DNA of 64,000 nucleotides, from NCBI GenBank assembly GCA_038241255.1, contig JBBRFW010000004.1:35742-99741 (forward strand), in the 5' to 3' direction. The position numbers were made by a program, and so were the translations under genes. Numbering within the stretch: the stretch's first letter is position 1; each line of letters starts with the position of its first letter. This stretch comes from Schlegelella_A sp038241255 (GTDB taxonomy: Bacteria > Pseudomonadota > Gammaproteobacteria > Burkholderiales > Burkholderiaceae_C). Positions 1 through 8,219 of the stretch are shown here, piece by piece. The notes beneath the pieces were generated by a model. That model did no database searches. It was not told the DNA's origin and was given only the letters and a program-made list of their open reading frames with translations.

Positions 1-63
1 CCTGCGGGAACCTTCGTCGTCCAGGTCGGCAAGCGAAAGTTCGCCCGCGTGACCTTGCGATAG
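1..63 (+). CDS. C-terminal fragment of an unidentified protein
   Basis: The first frame is open from base 1 to a TAG at 61-63 and gives 20 residues ending KRKFARVTLR. The next gene follows after only 9 bases, with its Shine-Dalgarno stretch (AGGAGAGG, 62-69) overlapping this stop codon. That spacing suggests a coding tail cotranscribed with the downstream transporter. The fragment is too short to assign a family, and a chance open frame cannot be excluded. Confidence 0.45.
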   Translation, partial: PAGTFVVQVGKRKFARVTLR

Positions 64-72
64 GAGAGGCCG

Positions 73-963
73 GTGCAGGTCACCACGCTGCTTCGTTTGT
101 CCGTCGTCACGGCGGTGGCGGCGATCGTGATGAAGACCGCGGCTTGGTGGGTCACCGGCTCGGTCGGCCTCCTCTCGGACGCCATGGAATCGCTCGTCAA
201 TGTCGCATCGGCGCTGTTCGCGCTGGCGATGGTGACGATCGCCGCCCGGCCGGCCGACGAGGACCATCCCTTCGGCCATACCAAGGCGGAGTACTTCTCG
301 AGTGCCTTCGAGGGATTGATGATCGCTGCGGCGGCGATCGCCATCGTCTGGGCGGCGGTGCGCCGCTTCGCGGACCTGCAGCCGCTCGAGGGCGTGGGCA
401 TCGGGGTCGGGCTGACGGTCGCGAGCTCGCTGCTCAACGGCCTGCTCGCCTGGAAGATGATGGCCGCGTCGAGGCAGCACCGCTCGGTCGCGCTAGAAGC
501 CGACGCGCGCCATCTCTACGCCGACGTCTGGACTTCGGCCGGCGTCATTGTCGGCATCGTCCTGGTCGAAGTCACCGGCTGGCTCTGGCTCGATCCGGTC
601 GTCGCCATCGGGGTCGCTGCCAATATCATCCGCGAGGGAGCGCGCGTCGTCTGGGGCTCGGTCGACGGTCTGATGGACAAGGCGGTGGAGCCCGAGGTCC
701 AGGCCAACATCGATCGCACCCTGGCCCGGTTCGCGGAAAGCTCGGTTCGCTTCGACGACATGGTGACGCGACGGGCGGGCAGCCGCCGCTTCCTCGACGT
801 GCACATGCACGTGCCGGCGACCTGGACGCTCGGCCGTGCCGCTGCCTTGCGCGGCGAGGTCGAGCAGGCGCTGATGAGCGAGGTCGCGGGTCTGCGGGCC
901 TCGATCCAGCTCCTGCCCTCGAACGTGGAGCCGCACTTCAACGCGGTCCAGGCGGCGCGGTGA
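73..963 (+). CDS. Cation diffusion facilitator (CDF) family metal transporter
   Basis: This 296-residue inner-membrane protein probably exports divalent metal ions (zinc, iron, manganese or similar) in exchange for protons. Several hydrophobic segments occupy the first 190 residues and a cytoplasmic CDF-type domain follows. Metal-site candidates are D36 and E39 in LLSDAMESLVN and H147/D151 in HLYADVW (the HxxxD of the family's fifth membrane helix); H65 and H70 lie in the loop HPFGH. Length is usual for the FieF-like group. The start is GTG at 73, placed by AGGAGAGG at 62-69. The stop overlaps the dtd start by four bases (GTGA), so the two are probably cotranscribed. The metal cannot be named from sequence. 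Confidence 0.88.
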   Translation: MQVTTLLRLSVVTAVAAIVMKTAAWWVTGSVGLLSDAMESLVNVASALFALAMVTIAARPADEDHPFGHTKAEYFSSAFEGLMIAAAAIAIVWAAVRRFADLQPLEGVGIGVGLTVASSLLNGLLAWKMMAASRQHRSVALEADARHLYADVWTSAGVIVGIVLVEVTGWLWLDPVVAIGVAANIIREGARVVWGSVDGLMDKAVEPEVQANIDRTLARFAESSVRFDDMVTRRAGSRRFLDVHMHVPATWTLGRAAALRGEVEQALMSEVAGLRASIQLLPSNVEPHFNAVQAAR

Positions 964-1403
964 TCGCTCTTGTGCAGCGCGTCGCCGAGGCACGCGTCAC
1001 CGTCGACGAGCGCGCTGTCGGTGCGATCTGCCGCGGCGCGCTGCTGTTCCTGTGCGCCGAGCCCGAGGACAGCGAGGCCGTCGCCGACCGGATGATCGTC
1101 AAGGTGCTCGGCCTGCGCATCTTCGCCGACGACGCGGGCAAGATGAACCTCGACCTCGCGGACGTCGGCGGCGGCCTGCTCGTTGTCAGCCAGTTCACTC
1201 TCGCCGCGGACACGTCGCGCGGCCATCGCCCGGGATTTTCAGGCGCTGCCGGTGCGGAGCTCGGTCGCCGCCTCTACGAGCGCGCCCTGGCCACGGCGCG
1301 GCGGCTGCATGGCGACGTGGCCAGCGGCAAGTTCGGCGCCGACATGCGCGTCAGCCTGGTCAACGACGGGCCGGTGACGATCCCAATCACCCTGCGCGCC
1401 TGA
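960..1403 (+). CDS. dtd: D-aminoacyl-tRNA deacylase (D-Tyr-tRNA deacylase)
   Basis: This 147-residue cytoplasmic proofreading enzyme hydrolyses D-amino acids, and mischarged glycine, from tRNA. It begins IALVQRVAEARVTVD and carries both active-site signatures of the family: SQFTLAAD near residue 78 and NDGPVTI near residue 135. Length matches the usual 145 or so. The start is GTG at 960, overlapping the CDF stop as GTGA; longer readings of the frame run back through the transporter gene and are shadows. It converges on the minus-strand ligase gene that ends at 1437. Confidence 0.95.
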   Translation: MIALVQRVAEARVTVDERAVGAICRGALLFLCAEPEDSEAVADRMIVKVLGLRIFADDAGKMNLDLADVGGGLLVVSQFTLAADTSRGHRPGFSGAAGAELGRRLYERALATARRLHGDVASGKFGADMRVSLVNDGPVTIPITLRA

Positions 1404-1436
1404 GCACGCGACGCCGTCTCGTTCGGCGTGGCCGAG

Positions 1437-2723
1437 TCAGCCCGACGGGCGCTGGTCGTCGATGACCTTGCCGTCGTTCGGCAGGTTGCCGGGAGCGACG
1501 AATACGACCTCGCCACGCAGGCGGGTGACGTCGCGGATCGTCTGCGCGACCTGCTCGCCCAGACCGTCGATCGCGGCGCTTGTCTCGGCGCGCAAGGTCA
1601 TGCGGTCTTCGGCCATCGCGCCTTCGACGACCAGGCGGGCGCGGCCGATCTGCGGATGACGACGCACGATCTCGGCGACGTGCGAGGGGTGGACGAACGT
1701 CCCTCGCACCTTGGTCGACTGGTCGGCGCGGCCGAGCCAGCCGCGGATGCGCAGGTTGGTGCGGCCGGTAGGGCACGCTCCGGGCAGCAGTGCCGAGAGA
1801 TCGCCGGTCGCGTAGCGGATCAGCGGGTAGTCGGGATTGAGCGTGGTGACGACGATCTCGCCGACCTCGCCTTCGGCGACCGGATCGCCCGTGCCGGGAC
1901 GGACGATCTCGACGACGACGCCCTCGTCGACGACAAGCCCTTCGCGGGCCGAGGTTTCGTAAGCCACGAGGCCGAGGTCGGCGGTCCCGTAGGTCTGATA
2001 CGCCGCGATGCCGCGCGCCGCCAGCCACTCGCGCAGCGCCAGCGGTACGGCCTCGGCGCTCAGCGCGGCCTTGGTCAGCGACGGCAAGGCGACACCGGTC
2101 TCGTCGGCCTTCTCAAGCAGGAGGCGAAGAAAGCTCGGCGTGCCGGCGTACGCCGCCGGCGCGAGCGTCGCCATCGCTTGCAGCTGCAGCTCAGTCTGGC
2201 CGGTGCCGGCGGGAAACACGGTGCAGCCGATCGTATGCGCGCCGCTTTCCATCATCGAGCCGGCCGGAGTGAAGTGATAGCTGAAGCTGTTGTGCACCAG
2301 GTCGCCGGCGCGAAAGCCCGCCGCGAACAGGGCTCGCGCCATGCGCCAGTAGTCGGTGCGCGCGGTCTCCGGCTCGCGGATCGGCCCGGGCGATACGAAG
2401 ACGCGCAGGGCGCGGACCGCGTTCGCACGGGACGCACCCCAGCCCACGGTCGCGAAGCCGCCGAACGAATCCGGCGCGTCGGCGGCGTTCTGCTGCGCGA
2501 GCAGGTCGGACTTGCGCAGGACGGGCAGGGCCGCGAGCGCAGCGCGCGACGTCACTGCCTGAGCATCGACGCCGCGCAGCCAGATGGCGAGCGCCGGCGC
2601 GTTGGCCGAGGCATTGGCGATCTGGGCTGGCAGGGCGCGCCTCAGCGCCGCCTCGCGCTCGTCAGCCGAGCGCGTCTCGAGCGCGTCGAAATGCGCGTCG
2701 GCATGAGCAGCGGCTGCGGTCAT
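1437..2723 (-). CDS. Phenylacetate-CoA ligase-like AMP-forming acyl-CoA ligase
   Basis: This 428-residue enzyme of the PaaK-like adenylate-forming group should activate a carboxylic, perhaps aromatic, acid to its CoA thioester using ATP. Family features are the segment FSYHFTPAG followed by GAHTIGCTVFPAGTGQTE, the YQTYGTADLGL block, and IRYATGDLSAL near the C-terminal third. It is the last gene of the operon that starts at 10162 and carries an HAAT-type ABC transporter plus a second ligase. The context suggests that it acts on the imported compound or a breakdown product. True PaaK function on phenylacetate is not shown, because no other phenylacetate-degradation gene is present. Confidence 0.8.
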   Translation of the reverse strand: MTAAAAHADAHFDALETRSADEREAALRRALPAQIANASANAPALAIWLRGVDAQAVTSRAALAALPVLRKSDLLAQQNAADAPDSFGGFATVGWGASRANAVRALRVFVSPGPIREPETARTDYWRMARALFAAGFRAGDLVHNSFSYHFTPAGSMMESGAHTIGCTVFPAGTGQTELQLQAMATLAPAAYAGTPSFLRLLLEKADETGVALPSLTKAALSAEAVPLALREWLAARGIAAYQTYGTADLGLVAYETSAREGLVVDEGVVVEIVRPGTGDPVAEGEVGEIVVTTLNPDYPLIRYATGDLSALLPGACPTGRTNLRIRGWLGRADQSTKVRGTFVHPSHVAEIVRRHPQIGRARLVVEGAMAEDRMTLRAETSAAIDGLGEQVAQTIRDVTRLRGEVVFVAPGNLPNDGKVIDDQRPSG

Positions 2724-2740
2724 CGGCGATCTCGCGTCAG

Positions 2741-3013
2741 CTATTCGTCATCGAGCTTGCGCGCGCGCAGCTTGGCTTCGTCGACGAGCTTTCGCTGCTC
2801 CGCCGGCGTCGCGAGCGGGAAGCGGTCGAAGCCCGAGCCGCCGGGCCTTTTCAGGTCGGCGTAGAGCACCCCGCCTTCGAAGTGGAAGTGGATGAAGGCG
2901 TCACGGCGCGCGTAGAACGTGCCGGGCTGCGTTTCTTTCACGCCCTTGATCTCGCGCAGCTGGCGCAGCAGGGGCTGCAACACGCGCAGGGCTTCGGGGT
3001 CGGCACGGGCCAT
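2741..3013 (-). CDS. Small conserved-looking protein of unknown function in the HAAT/ligase operon
   Basis: This is a 90-residue soluble protein with no signal peptide or membrane segment, starting MARADPEAL and ending KLRARKLDDE. The first 30 residues look helical, and the middle (FYARRDAFIHFHFEG, then LYADLK) looks like paired beta strands, ending in a charged helix. The ATG at 3013 lies 14 bases after livF, with the ligase gene 17 bases downstream, so it is inside the operon. A longer open frame runs back through livF but is a shadow. I do not recognise a family. FHFEGGVLYADLK resembles a small binding or dimer fold, but that is only an impression. Confidence 0.7.
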   Translation of the reverse strand: MARADPEALRVLQPLLRQLREIKGVKETQPGTFYARRDAFIHFHFEGGVLYADLKRPGGSGFDRFPLATPAEQRKLVDEAKLRARKLDDE

Positions 3014-3027
3014 GACGGGTTCCCTTC

Positions 3028-3855
3028 CTAGGCGAGCCAGCGCTTGCGGCGCTTGTAGCTCTTGACGGCGCGGTAGCTCTTGCGCTCGCTGCCCGTCCCG
3101 GCGCCGCCCGTGCCGAGGTAGAACTCGCGCACATCCTCGTTCTCGCGCAGCATCGCCGCGGCACCGTCCATGACGATGCGGCCGCTCTCGAGGATGTAGC
3201 CGTAGTCCGCGTAGCGCAGCGCCATGCTCGTGTTCTGCTCCGCGAGGAGGAAGGTCACGTTCTCCTTGACGTTGAGGTCGCGGACGATCTCGAACACCTC
3301 CTCGACGACCTGCGGCGCCAGCCCCATCGACGGCTCGTCGAGCAGCACCATCTTCGGCGAGGCCATCAAGGCGCGCCCGAGCGCGCACATCTGCTGCTCG
3401 CCGCCCGACGTGTATGCCGCCTGCGACGCGCGGCGCTCCTTCAGGCGCGGGAAATAGGCATAGACCTTGTCGAGCGTCGCGGCGATGGCCGTGGCGCCGT
3501 CGCGCCGCGTGTAGGCGCCGCTGAGCAGGTTCTCCTCGATCGTCAGGTGCGCGAAGCAGCGCCGCCCTTCCATCACCTGGATCACGCCGCGCTCCACCAT
3601 CGCGGACGTGCTGAGGTTCTCGATACGCTCGCCGCGCAGCTCGATCGAGCCCTTCGTCACGGCGCCGCGCTCGCCATGGAGGAGGTTGCTCACCGCGCGC
3701 AGGGTCGTCGTCTTGCCCGCCCCGTTGCCGCCCATCAGCGCGACGATCTTGCCCTCGGGCACGCGCAGCGACACGCCCTTCAACACCAGGATGACATGGT
3801 TGTAGATGACCTCGATGCCATTGACATTGAGAAGAGGAGCGGTGGAAGTGGTCAT
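3028..3855 (-). CDS. livF: HAAT-type ABC transporter ATP-binding protein (LivF-like)
   Basis: This 275-residue ATPase is one of two that would drive a branched-chain-amino-acid-type importer at the inner membrane. Walker A is GGNGAGKTT near residue 43, the signature is SGGEQQM, and Walker B is MVLLDEPSMGLAP. LivF proteins are usually about 235 residues; this one adds a basic C-terminal tail ending KSYKRRKRW. It sits in an operon with livG, livH, livM, a binding protein and two acyl-CoA ligases. An amino acid substrate is therefore not the best guess; an aromatic or fatty acid is at least as likely. The symbol gives the component type only. Confidence 0.9.
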   Translation of the reverse strand: MTTSTAPLLNVNGIEVIYNHVILVLKGVSLRVPEGKIVALMGGNGAGKTTTLRAVSNLLHGERGAVTKGSIELRGERIENLSTSAMVERGVIQVMEGRRCFAHLTIEENLLSGAYTRRDGATAIAATLDKVYAYFPRLKERRASQAAYTSGGEQQMCALGRALMASPKMVLLDEPSMGLAPQVVEEVFEIVRDLNVKENVTFLLAEQNTSMALRYADYGYILESGRIVMDGAAAMLRENEDVREFYLGTGGAGTGSERKSYRAVKSYKRRKRWLA

Positions 3856-3900
3856 GGTCGCATCGACTTTTCAAAGCGCCGCACGCGACGCTTTGAAAAT

Positions 3901-3969
3901 GGGCCCCCCTCGGGGCCCGCCCCTCCCTCTCGGAAGGAGGGCGCGAAGCAGGGAGGGAGCAATCCTGTC
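3901..3969 (+). repeat. Dispersed double-hairpin repeat, copy 1
   Basis: Lies in the gap between the binding-protein gene and livF. A first hairpin pairs GGGCCCC with GGGGCCC (3901-3918). A second, CCTCCCTC-TCG-GAAGGAGG, has one mismatch from a perfect 8-bp stem. The conserved tail GCGAAGC...GGGAGGGAGCAATCCTGTC follows. The same order of elements recurs at 15467-15535 (inverted) and 25801-25870. Being transcribed within an operon, it could act as an RNA structure that reduces or stabilises part of the message. Confidence 0.75.
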
Positions 3970-3996
3970 AGGTGAAGACATGAGCCGCACCGCGGC

Positions 3997-5322
3997 TCAC
4001 GTCTGGCAATCCGCGGCCGTGCGACGGGCAATCTTCTTTTCGGAGAGGTACTTGTCTGCGGCGGTCTTGACCATCGGCTTGATGATCTGGTCGTCGGACT
4101 GCATGAAGTCCGAGGTCATCGACCATTTCGAACCGTCCCAGGTCTGGATGCGCGCCCAGGTCGATCCCATGTGGTCGGCGCAGGAGGTGGAGATCGGCCG
4201 CAGCACCCCGGCGAAGCCGAGCCCGTCGAGCCGCTTCTGGTCCAGGGCAAGGTTCTCGAGGCCCCAGCGCACCTGCTCGGCGGTCATGACCTTGCCCTTG
4301 CCGAAACGCTCCTGGGCGCGCCGCACGGCCTCGACGCCGAGCATCTGGATCAGCACGCCGCGCGTGTACAAGACCGAGCCGACTTCGTCGCGCGGGCCGG
4401 TGCCCTGGCCTTTGTCGTGGACGTACTTGAGGATGTCCTGGATCACCTTCGGCGTCTGCCCTGACGGGTTCAGCGCCAGCGCGTTGTAGCCCTTGGCGCC
4501 TTCGCCCACGTCCTTCACGTCGGGCTCGGCGCCGGCCCACCACACGCCGTACATCTTCTCGCGCGGGTAGCCCGTGGCCTGCGCTTCCTTCAGGGCGGTC
4601 GAGTTCATGATGCCCCAGCCCCAGAGGAACACGAAGTCGGGTCGGCTCTGGCGCACCTGGAGCCACGCGGCCTTCTGCTCGGCACCGGGCGCGGCCACAG
4701 GAATGAGCTGTAGCTCGAAGCCGTTCAGCTTCGCACGCTCCTGCAGCAGCGGGATGGGCTCCTTGCCGAAAGGCGAGTCGTGATAGACGAGCGCGATCTT
4801 CTTGCCCTTGAGGCTGCCTTCCTTCTTGATCAGGTACTGGACGAGGATGTCGGCTCCGGTCCAGTAGCTGCCCATGATCGGGAAGTTCCAGGCGAAAGAG
4901 AAGCCGTCCTGAGCCGCCGAGAGGCCGTAGCCCACGGTGAGCAGCGGGATCTTGTCGTTCGGCGCCTTGTCGGTGAGCGCGAAGGTGATACCGGTCGATT
5001 GCGGCTCGAACAAGGCCACGCCGGGGCGACTCTTCAGCCGCTCGTAGCATTCGACGCCGCGATCGGTTGCGTAGCCGGTCTCGCATTCCTCGAACGTCAG
5101 CTTGACGCCGTTGACGCCGCCGTCGCGCGCATTGACCATTTTCAGGTAGTCCTGCTTGCCGTTGGCCCACGGCGTGCCGTTCGGCGCATAGGCGCCGGTG
5201 CGGTAGACGAGCAGCGGGAAAAACTGCTCCTTGGCCTGGGCCAGTGCCGCCGGGGATGCGGCGAGCCCGCCCGCGGCGAGCGCGCCCGTGAGCAGGAGTC
5301 CTTTGACAGTCTTCAGGATCAT
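3997..5322 (-). CDS. HAAT-type ABC transporter periplasmic substrate-binding protein
   Basis: This 441-residue secreted protein has a clear signal peptide (hydrophobic GLLLTGALAAGGLAA, cleavage likely after ALAQA). The mature part begins KEQFFPLLVYRTGAYAPNG, the start of a periplasmic binding protein type 1 fold as in LivJ-like proteins. The start ATG at 5322 is chosen because GGAGATAACC precedes it; an upstream in-frame start at 5382 would put 20 extra residues before the signal peptide. At about 420 mature residues it is longer than LivJ (about 345), as is common in HAAT systems for aromatic or amide substrates. The ligand cannot be told from sequence. Confidence 0.9.
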   Translation of the reverse strand: MILKTVKGLLLTGALAAGGLAASPAALAQAKEQFFPLLVYRTGAYAPNGTPWANGKQDYLKMVNARDGGVNGVKLTFEECETGYATDRGVECYERLKSRPGVALFEPQSTGITFALTDKAPNDKIPLLTVGYGLSAAQDGFSFAWNFPIMGSYWTGADILVQYLIKKEGSLKGKKIALVYHDSPFGKEPIPLLQERAKLNGFELQLIPVAAPGAEQKAAWLQVRQSRPDFVFLWGWGIMNSTALKEAQATGYPREKMYGVWWAGAEPDVKDVGEGAKGYNALALNPSGQTPKVIQDILKYVHDKGQGTGPRDEVGSVLYTRGVLIQMLGVEAVRRAQERFGKGKVMTAEQVRWGLENLALDQKRLDGLGFAGVLRPISTSCADHMGSTWARIQTWDGSKWSMTSDFMQSDDQIIKPMVKTAADKYLSEKKIARRTAADCQT

Positions 5323-5425
5323 GGTTATCTCCACAGGTAGATGGTGCCGCGTCTCGACGGTCGAGACCCCGGCGCCATTCAACGCGAAAGAGCGTCGTTT
5401 TCAATCGGGACTTGTCAGGTCAGGG

Positions 5426-6490
5426 TCAATGCGGGAAGGGCCATAGGCGGAGCTTTTCCTTGCCGGTCGACCACAGGCGCGCCAGTCCGTGTGGCTCGAC
5501 GACGAGGAAGAAGACGATCAGCGAGCCGAAGATCATGAACTCGAGGTGCGACGCGACCGTGACCGTGACCGGGATGCCGAGCAGCTGCGGTACCTGGCTG
5601 AGAAAGAGCGGCAGGAGGACGATGAACGCCGCGCCGAAGAAGCTGCCCATGATCGAGCCCAGGCCGCCGATGATCACCATGAACAGGAGTTGGAACGAGC
5701 GGTCGATCGAGAACGCCGCCGGCTCCCACGAGCCGAGGTACACGAAGCCCCAAAGCGCGCCGGCGACGCCGACGATGAACGAGCTCACCGCGAAAGCGGT
5801 CAGCTTGGCGTACACCGGCCGGATGCCGATCACCGCGGCAGCGACGTCCATGTCGCGGATCGCCATCCATTCGCGGCCGAGGTGGCCGCGCACCAGATTC
5901 TTGGCGAGCAGCGCGAACACGCAGACGATCGCGAGACAGAACAAATACTTGCGCACCGGCGATTCGATCGCGATGCCGGCGATCGACAGGCTCGCGACGC
6001 TCACCGACCCCGAACTCGAGTTGTTGGTGAAGAAAGGAACGCGCAGGAACGCCCAGTCGAGAAAGAACTGCGCCGCCAGCGTCGCGACAGCGAGGTAGAG
6101 GCCCTTGATGCGCAGCGACGGGATGCCGAACAGCACGCCGACGACGGTTGACGTCAGCCCGCCGAGGAGGAGCGCGACCAGCAGCGGCATGCCATCGATG
6201 CGCACCATGAAGTTGTACGCCGCATAGGCGCCGACGGCCATGAAGGCACCGGTGCCGAGGGAGATCTGGCCGCAGTAGCCGACCAGGATGTTGAGGCCGA
6301 GTGCGGCGAGCGCGAGGATCAGGAACGGGATCAGGACGGCGCGGAACATGTACTCGTCGGCAACGAGAGGAACGCCGACGAAGGCGACCACCAGGAGCAG
6401 CCCGATCGCGATGCGGTCCTGCAGGATCGGAAAGATCTGCTGGTCGGTCCGATAGCTCGTCTTGAACTGGCCGTTCTCGCGATACAGCAT
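5426..6490 (-). CDS. livM: HAAT-type ABC transporter permease (LivM-like)
   Basis: This 354-residue inner-membrane permease has about ten hydrophobic segments. Family blocks are ALGLNILVGYCGQISLG, FGIPSLRIKGLYLAVATLA and GGLGSIMGSFFGAAFIVLLP, the last including the conserved GGLGS turn that contacts an ATPase. The start is ATG at 6490, three bases after livH stops, so translation is probably coupled; a longer frame through livH is a shadow. It pairs with LivH to form the channel. A 103-base gap follows before the binding-protein gene. Confidence 0.92.
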   Translation of the reverse strand: MLYRENGQFKTSYRTDQQIFPILQDRIAIGLLLVVAFVGVPLVADEYMFRAVLIPFLILALAALGLNILVGYCGQISLGTGAFMAVGAYAAYNFMVRIDGMPLLVALLLGGLTSTVVGVLFGIPSLRIKGLYLAVATLAAQFFLDWAFLRVPFFTNNSSSGSVSVASLSIAGIAIESPVRKYLFCLAIVCVFALLAKNLVRGHLGREWMAIRDMDVAAAVIGIRPVYAKLTAFAVSSFIVGVAGALWGFVYLGSWEPAAFSIDRSFQLLFMVIIGGLGSIMGSFFGAAFIVLLPLFLSQVPQLLGIPVTVTVASHLEFMIFGSLIVFFLVVEPHGLARLWSTGKEKLRLWPFPH

Positions 6491-6492
6491 GT

Positions 6493-7422
6493 TCAGACGC
6501 GATCGATGATCTTCTCGCCGAACAGCCCCTGGGGCCGGACGAGGAGGAAGGCGAGCGCCAGCACGTAGGCGAACCAGATCTCGATGCCGCCGCCGAAGTG
6601 CGGGCCGAGGTAGATCTCGGAGAGCTTCTCGCCGACGCCGATGATCAGCCCGCCGATGATCGCGCCCGGGATCGACGTCAGCCCGCCGAGGATCACGACA
6701 GGCAGCGCCTTCAGCGCGACCAGCGAGAGCGAGAACTGGACGCCGAGCTTGGAGCCCCAGATCACGCCGGCGACGAGCGCGACGATGCCGGCCACCGACC
6801 AAACGATGACCCAGATGCGGTCGAGCGAGATGCCGATCGACTGCGCCGCCTGGTGATCGTCGGCGACGGCGCGCAAGGCCCGGCCGGTCGCGGTCTTCTG
6901 AAAAAAGAGCGCGAGCAAGGCTACCAGCGCCGCCGCGATCACCGCGGCGTAGAGATCTTCCTTGTTGATCAGGAGGCCTCCGGGGAAGGTGTTCTCGAAG
7001 ATGAACACCGGGTCCTTCGGCATGCCGATGTCGATCTTGTAGATGTCGTTGCCGAACAGCGCCTGGCCGGCACCTTCGAGAAAGTAGGTGATGCCGAGGG
7101 TGGCCATCAACAGCGTGATGCCTTCTTGGTTGACGAGCTTGCCGAGGACCAGCTTCTGGATGAGCCAGGCGAGCACGACCATCACCAGCGTCGCGAGCAC
7201 GAACGCGATCGCGTTGTCGATGAGCTTGTTGTTGAGCCCGGTCAGCTTCGGGATCCATTCGGCGAAGCGCGCCATTGCCAGCGCCGCGAACAGCACCATC
7301 GCGCCCTGCGCGAAGTTGAAGACGCCCGAGGCCTTGTAGATCAGCACGAAGCCGAGGGCGATCAGCGAATAAAGCATGCCGACCATCAGGCCGCCGAACA
7401 GGGTTTCGAGGAAGGAGCCCAT
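6493..7422 (-). CDS. livH: HAAT-type ABC transporter permease (LivH-like)
   Basis: This 309-residue inner-membrane permease, of usual length for LivH, has the N-terminal block LIALGFVLIYKASGVFNFAQG and the cytoplasmic-loop motif VILGGLTSIPGAIIGGLIIG. It forms the second half of the translocation channel with LivM. It lies 8 bases after livG and 2 bases before livM in the minus-strand operon, so all four membrane-complex genes are probably made from one message. Confidence 0.93.
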   Translation of the reverse strand: MGSFLETLFGGLMVGMLYSLIALGFVLIYKASGVFNFAQGAMVLFAALAMARFAEWIPKLTGLNNKLIDNAIAFVLATLVMVVLAWLIQKLVLGKLVNQEGITLLMATLGITYFLEGAGQALFGNDIYKIDIGMPKDPVFIFENTFPGGLLINKEDLYAAVIAAALVALLALFFQKTATGRALRAVADDHQAAQSIGISLDRIWVIVWSVAGIVALVAGVIWGSKLGVQFSLSLVALKALPVVILGGLTSIPGAIIGGLIIGVGEKLSEIYLGPHFGGGIEIWFAYVLALAFLLVRPQGLFGEKIIDRV

Positions 7423-7430
7423 GTGCCTGC

Positions 7431-8219
7431 TCAGTGGACGGTGCCGAGATAGGCGCTGATGACGTCGGCGTTGTTGCGCACCTCGTCGGGGCTGCCGTCG
7501 CCGATCTTCTTTCCGTAGTCGAGGACGACGACGCGGTCGGAGATGTCCATCACCACGCCCATGTCGTGCTCGATCAGGACGATCGTCGTGCCAAACTCGT
7601 CGTTGACGTCGAGGATGAAGCGGCTCATGTCCTGCTTCTCCTCGACGTTCATCCCGGCCATCGGCTCGTCGAGGAGCAGCACCTCGGGCTCCATCGCCAG
7701 TGCCCGGCCGAGGTCGACGCGCTTCTGCAGGCCGTACGGCATCTTACCGACCGGCGTCTTGCGGTAGGCCTGGATCTCGAGGAAATCGATGATCCCTTCG
7801 ACCACGCGCCGGTGCGCCGTCTCCTCGCGCTCGGCCGCACCCCAGTGCAGCGCCTGCTGGAAGAGGTTGGTCTGCATCTTCATGTTGCGCCCGGTCATGA
7901 TGTTGTCGAGCACGCTCATGCCCTTGAAGAGCGCGAGGTTCTGGAACGTGCGCGCGACGCCCATCTCGGCGACCTGGCGCGAGTTCATCTTGCTGAACGT
8001 GCGGCCGCGCAGGCTGATCGAGCCCTCCTGCGGCTGGTAGACGCCGTTGATGCAGTTGAGCATCGAACTCTTGCCCGCGCCGTTGGGGCCGATGATGGCG
8101 CGGATCTCGTGCTCGCGGACGTCGAAGGTGACGTCGGTGAGCGCTTTGACGCCGCCGAAGCGCAGGCTGATATTGCGGACATCGAGGATGACATCGCCGG
8201 CCGGCCGCGCCGTCATCAC
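7431..8219 (-). CDS. livG: HAAT-type ABC transporter ATP-binding protein (LivG-like)
   Basis: This 262-residue ATPase is the partner of LivF. Walker A is GPNGAGKSS near residue 43. The signature region is unusual: GLQKRVDLGRALAMEP instead of the textbook LSGGQ, as is common in LivG-type subunits. Walker B is EVLLLDEPMAGM, followed by the switch histidine in LIEHDMGVV. The C-terminal YLG ending is typical of LivG. The start is GTG at 8219, overlapping the ligase stop as GTGA; an ATG at 8216 is the alternative. Confidence 0.92.
   Translation of the reverse strand: MMTARPAGDVILDVRNISLRFGGVKALTDVTFDVREHEIRAIIGPNGAGKSSMLNCINGVYQPQEGSISLRGRTFSKMNSRQVAEMGVARTFQNLALFKGMSVLDNIMTGRNMKMQTNLFQQALHWGAAEREETAHRRVVEGIIDFLEIQAYRKTPVGKMPYGLQKRVDLGRALAMEPEVLLLDEPMAGMNVEEKQDMSRFILDVNDEFGTTIVLIEHDMGVVMDISDRVVVLDYGKKIGDGSPDEVRNNADVISAYLGTVH

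Noticed and set aside
1404..1436. Terminator between dtd and the ligase gene
   Set aside because: ACGCCG/CGGCGT forms only a 6-bp stem and no T-run follows on either strand.
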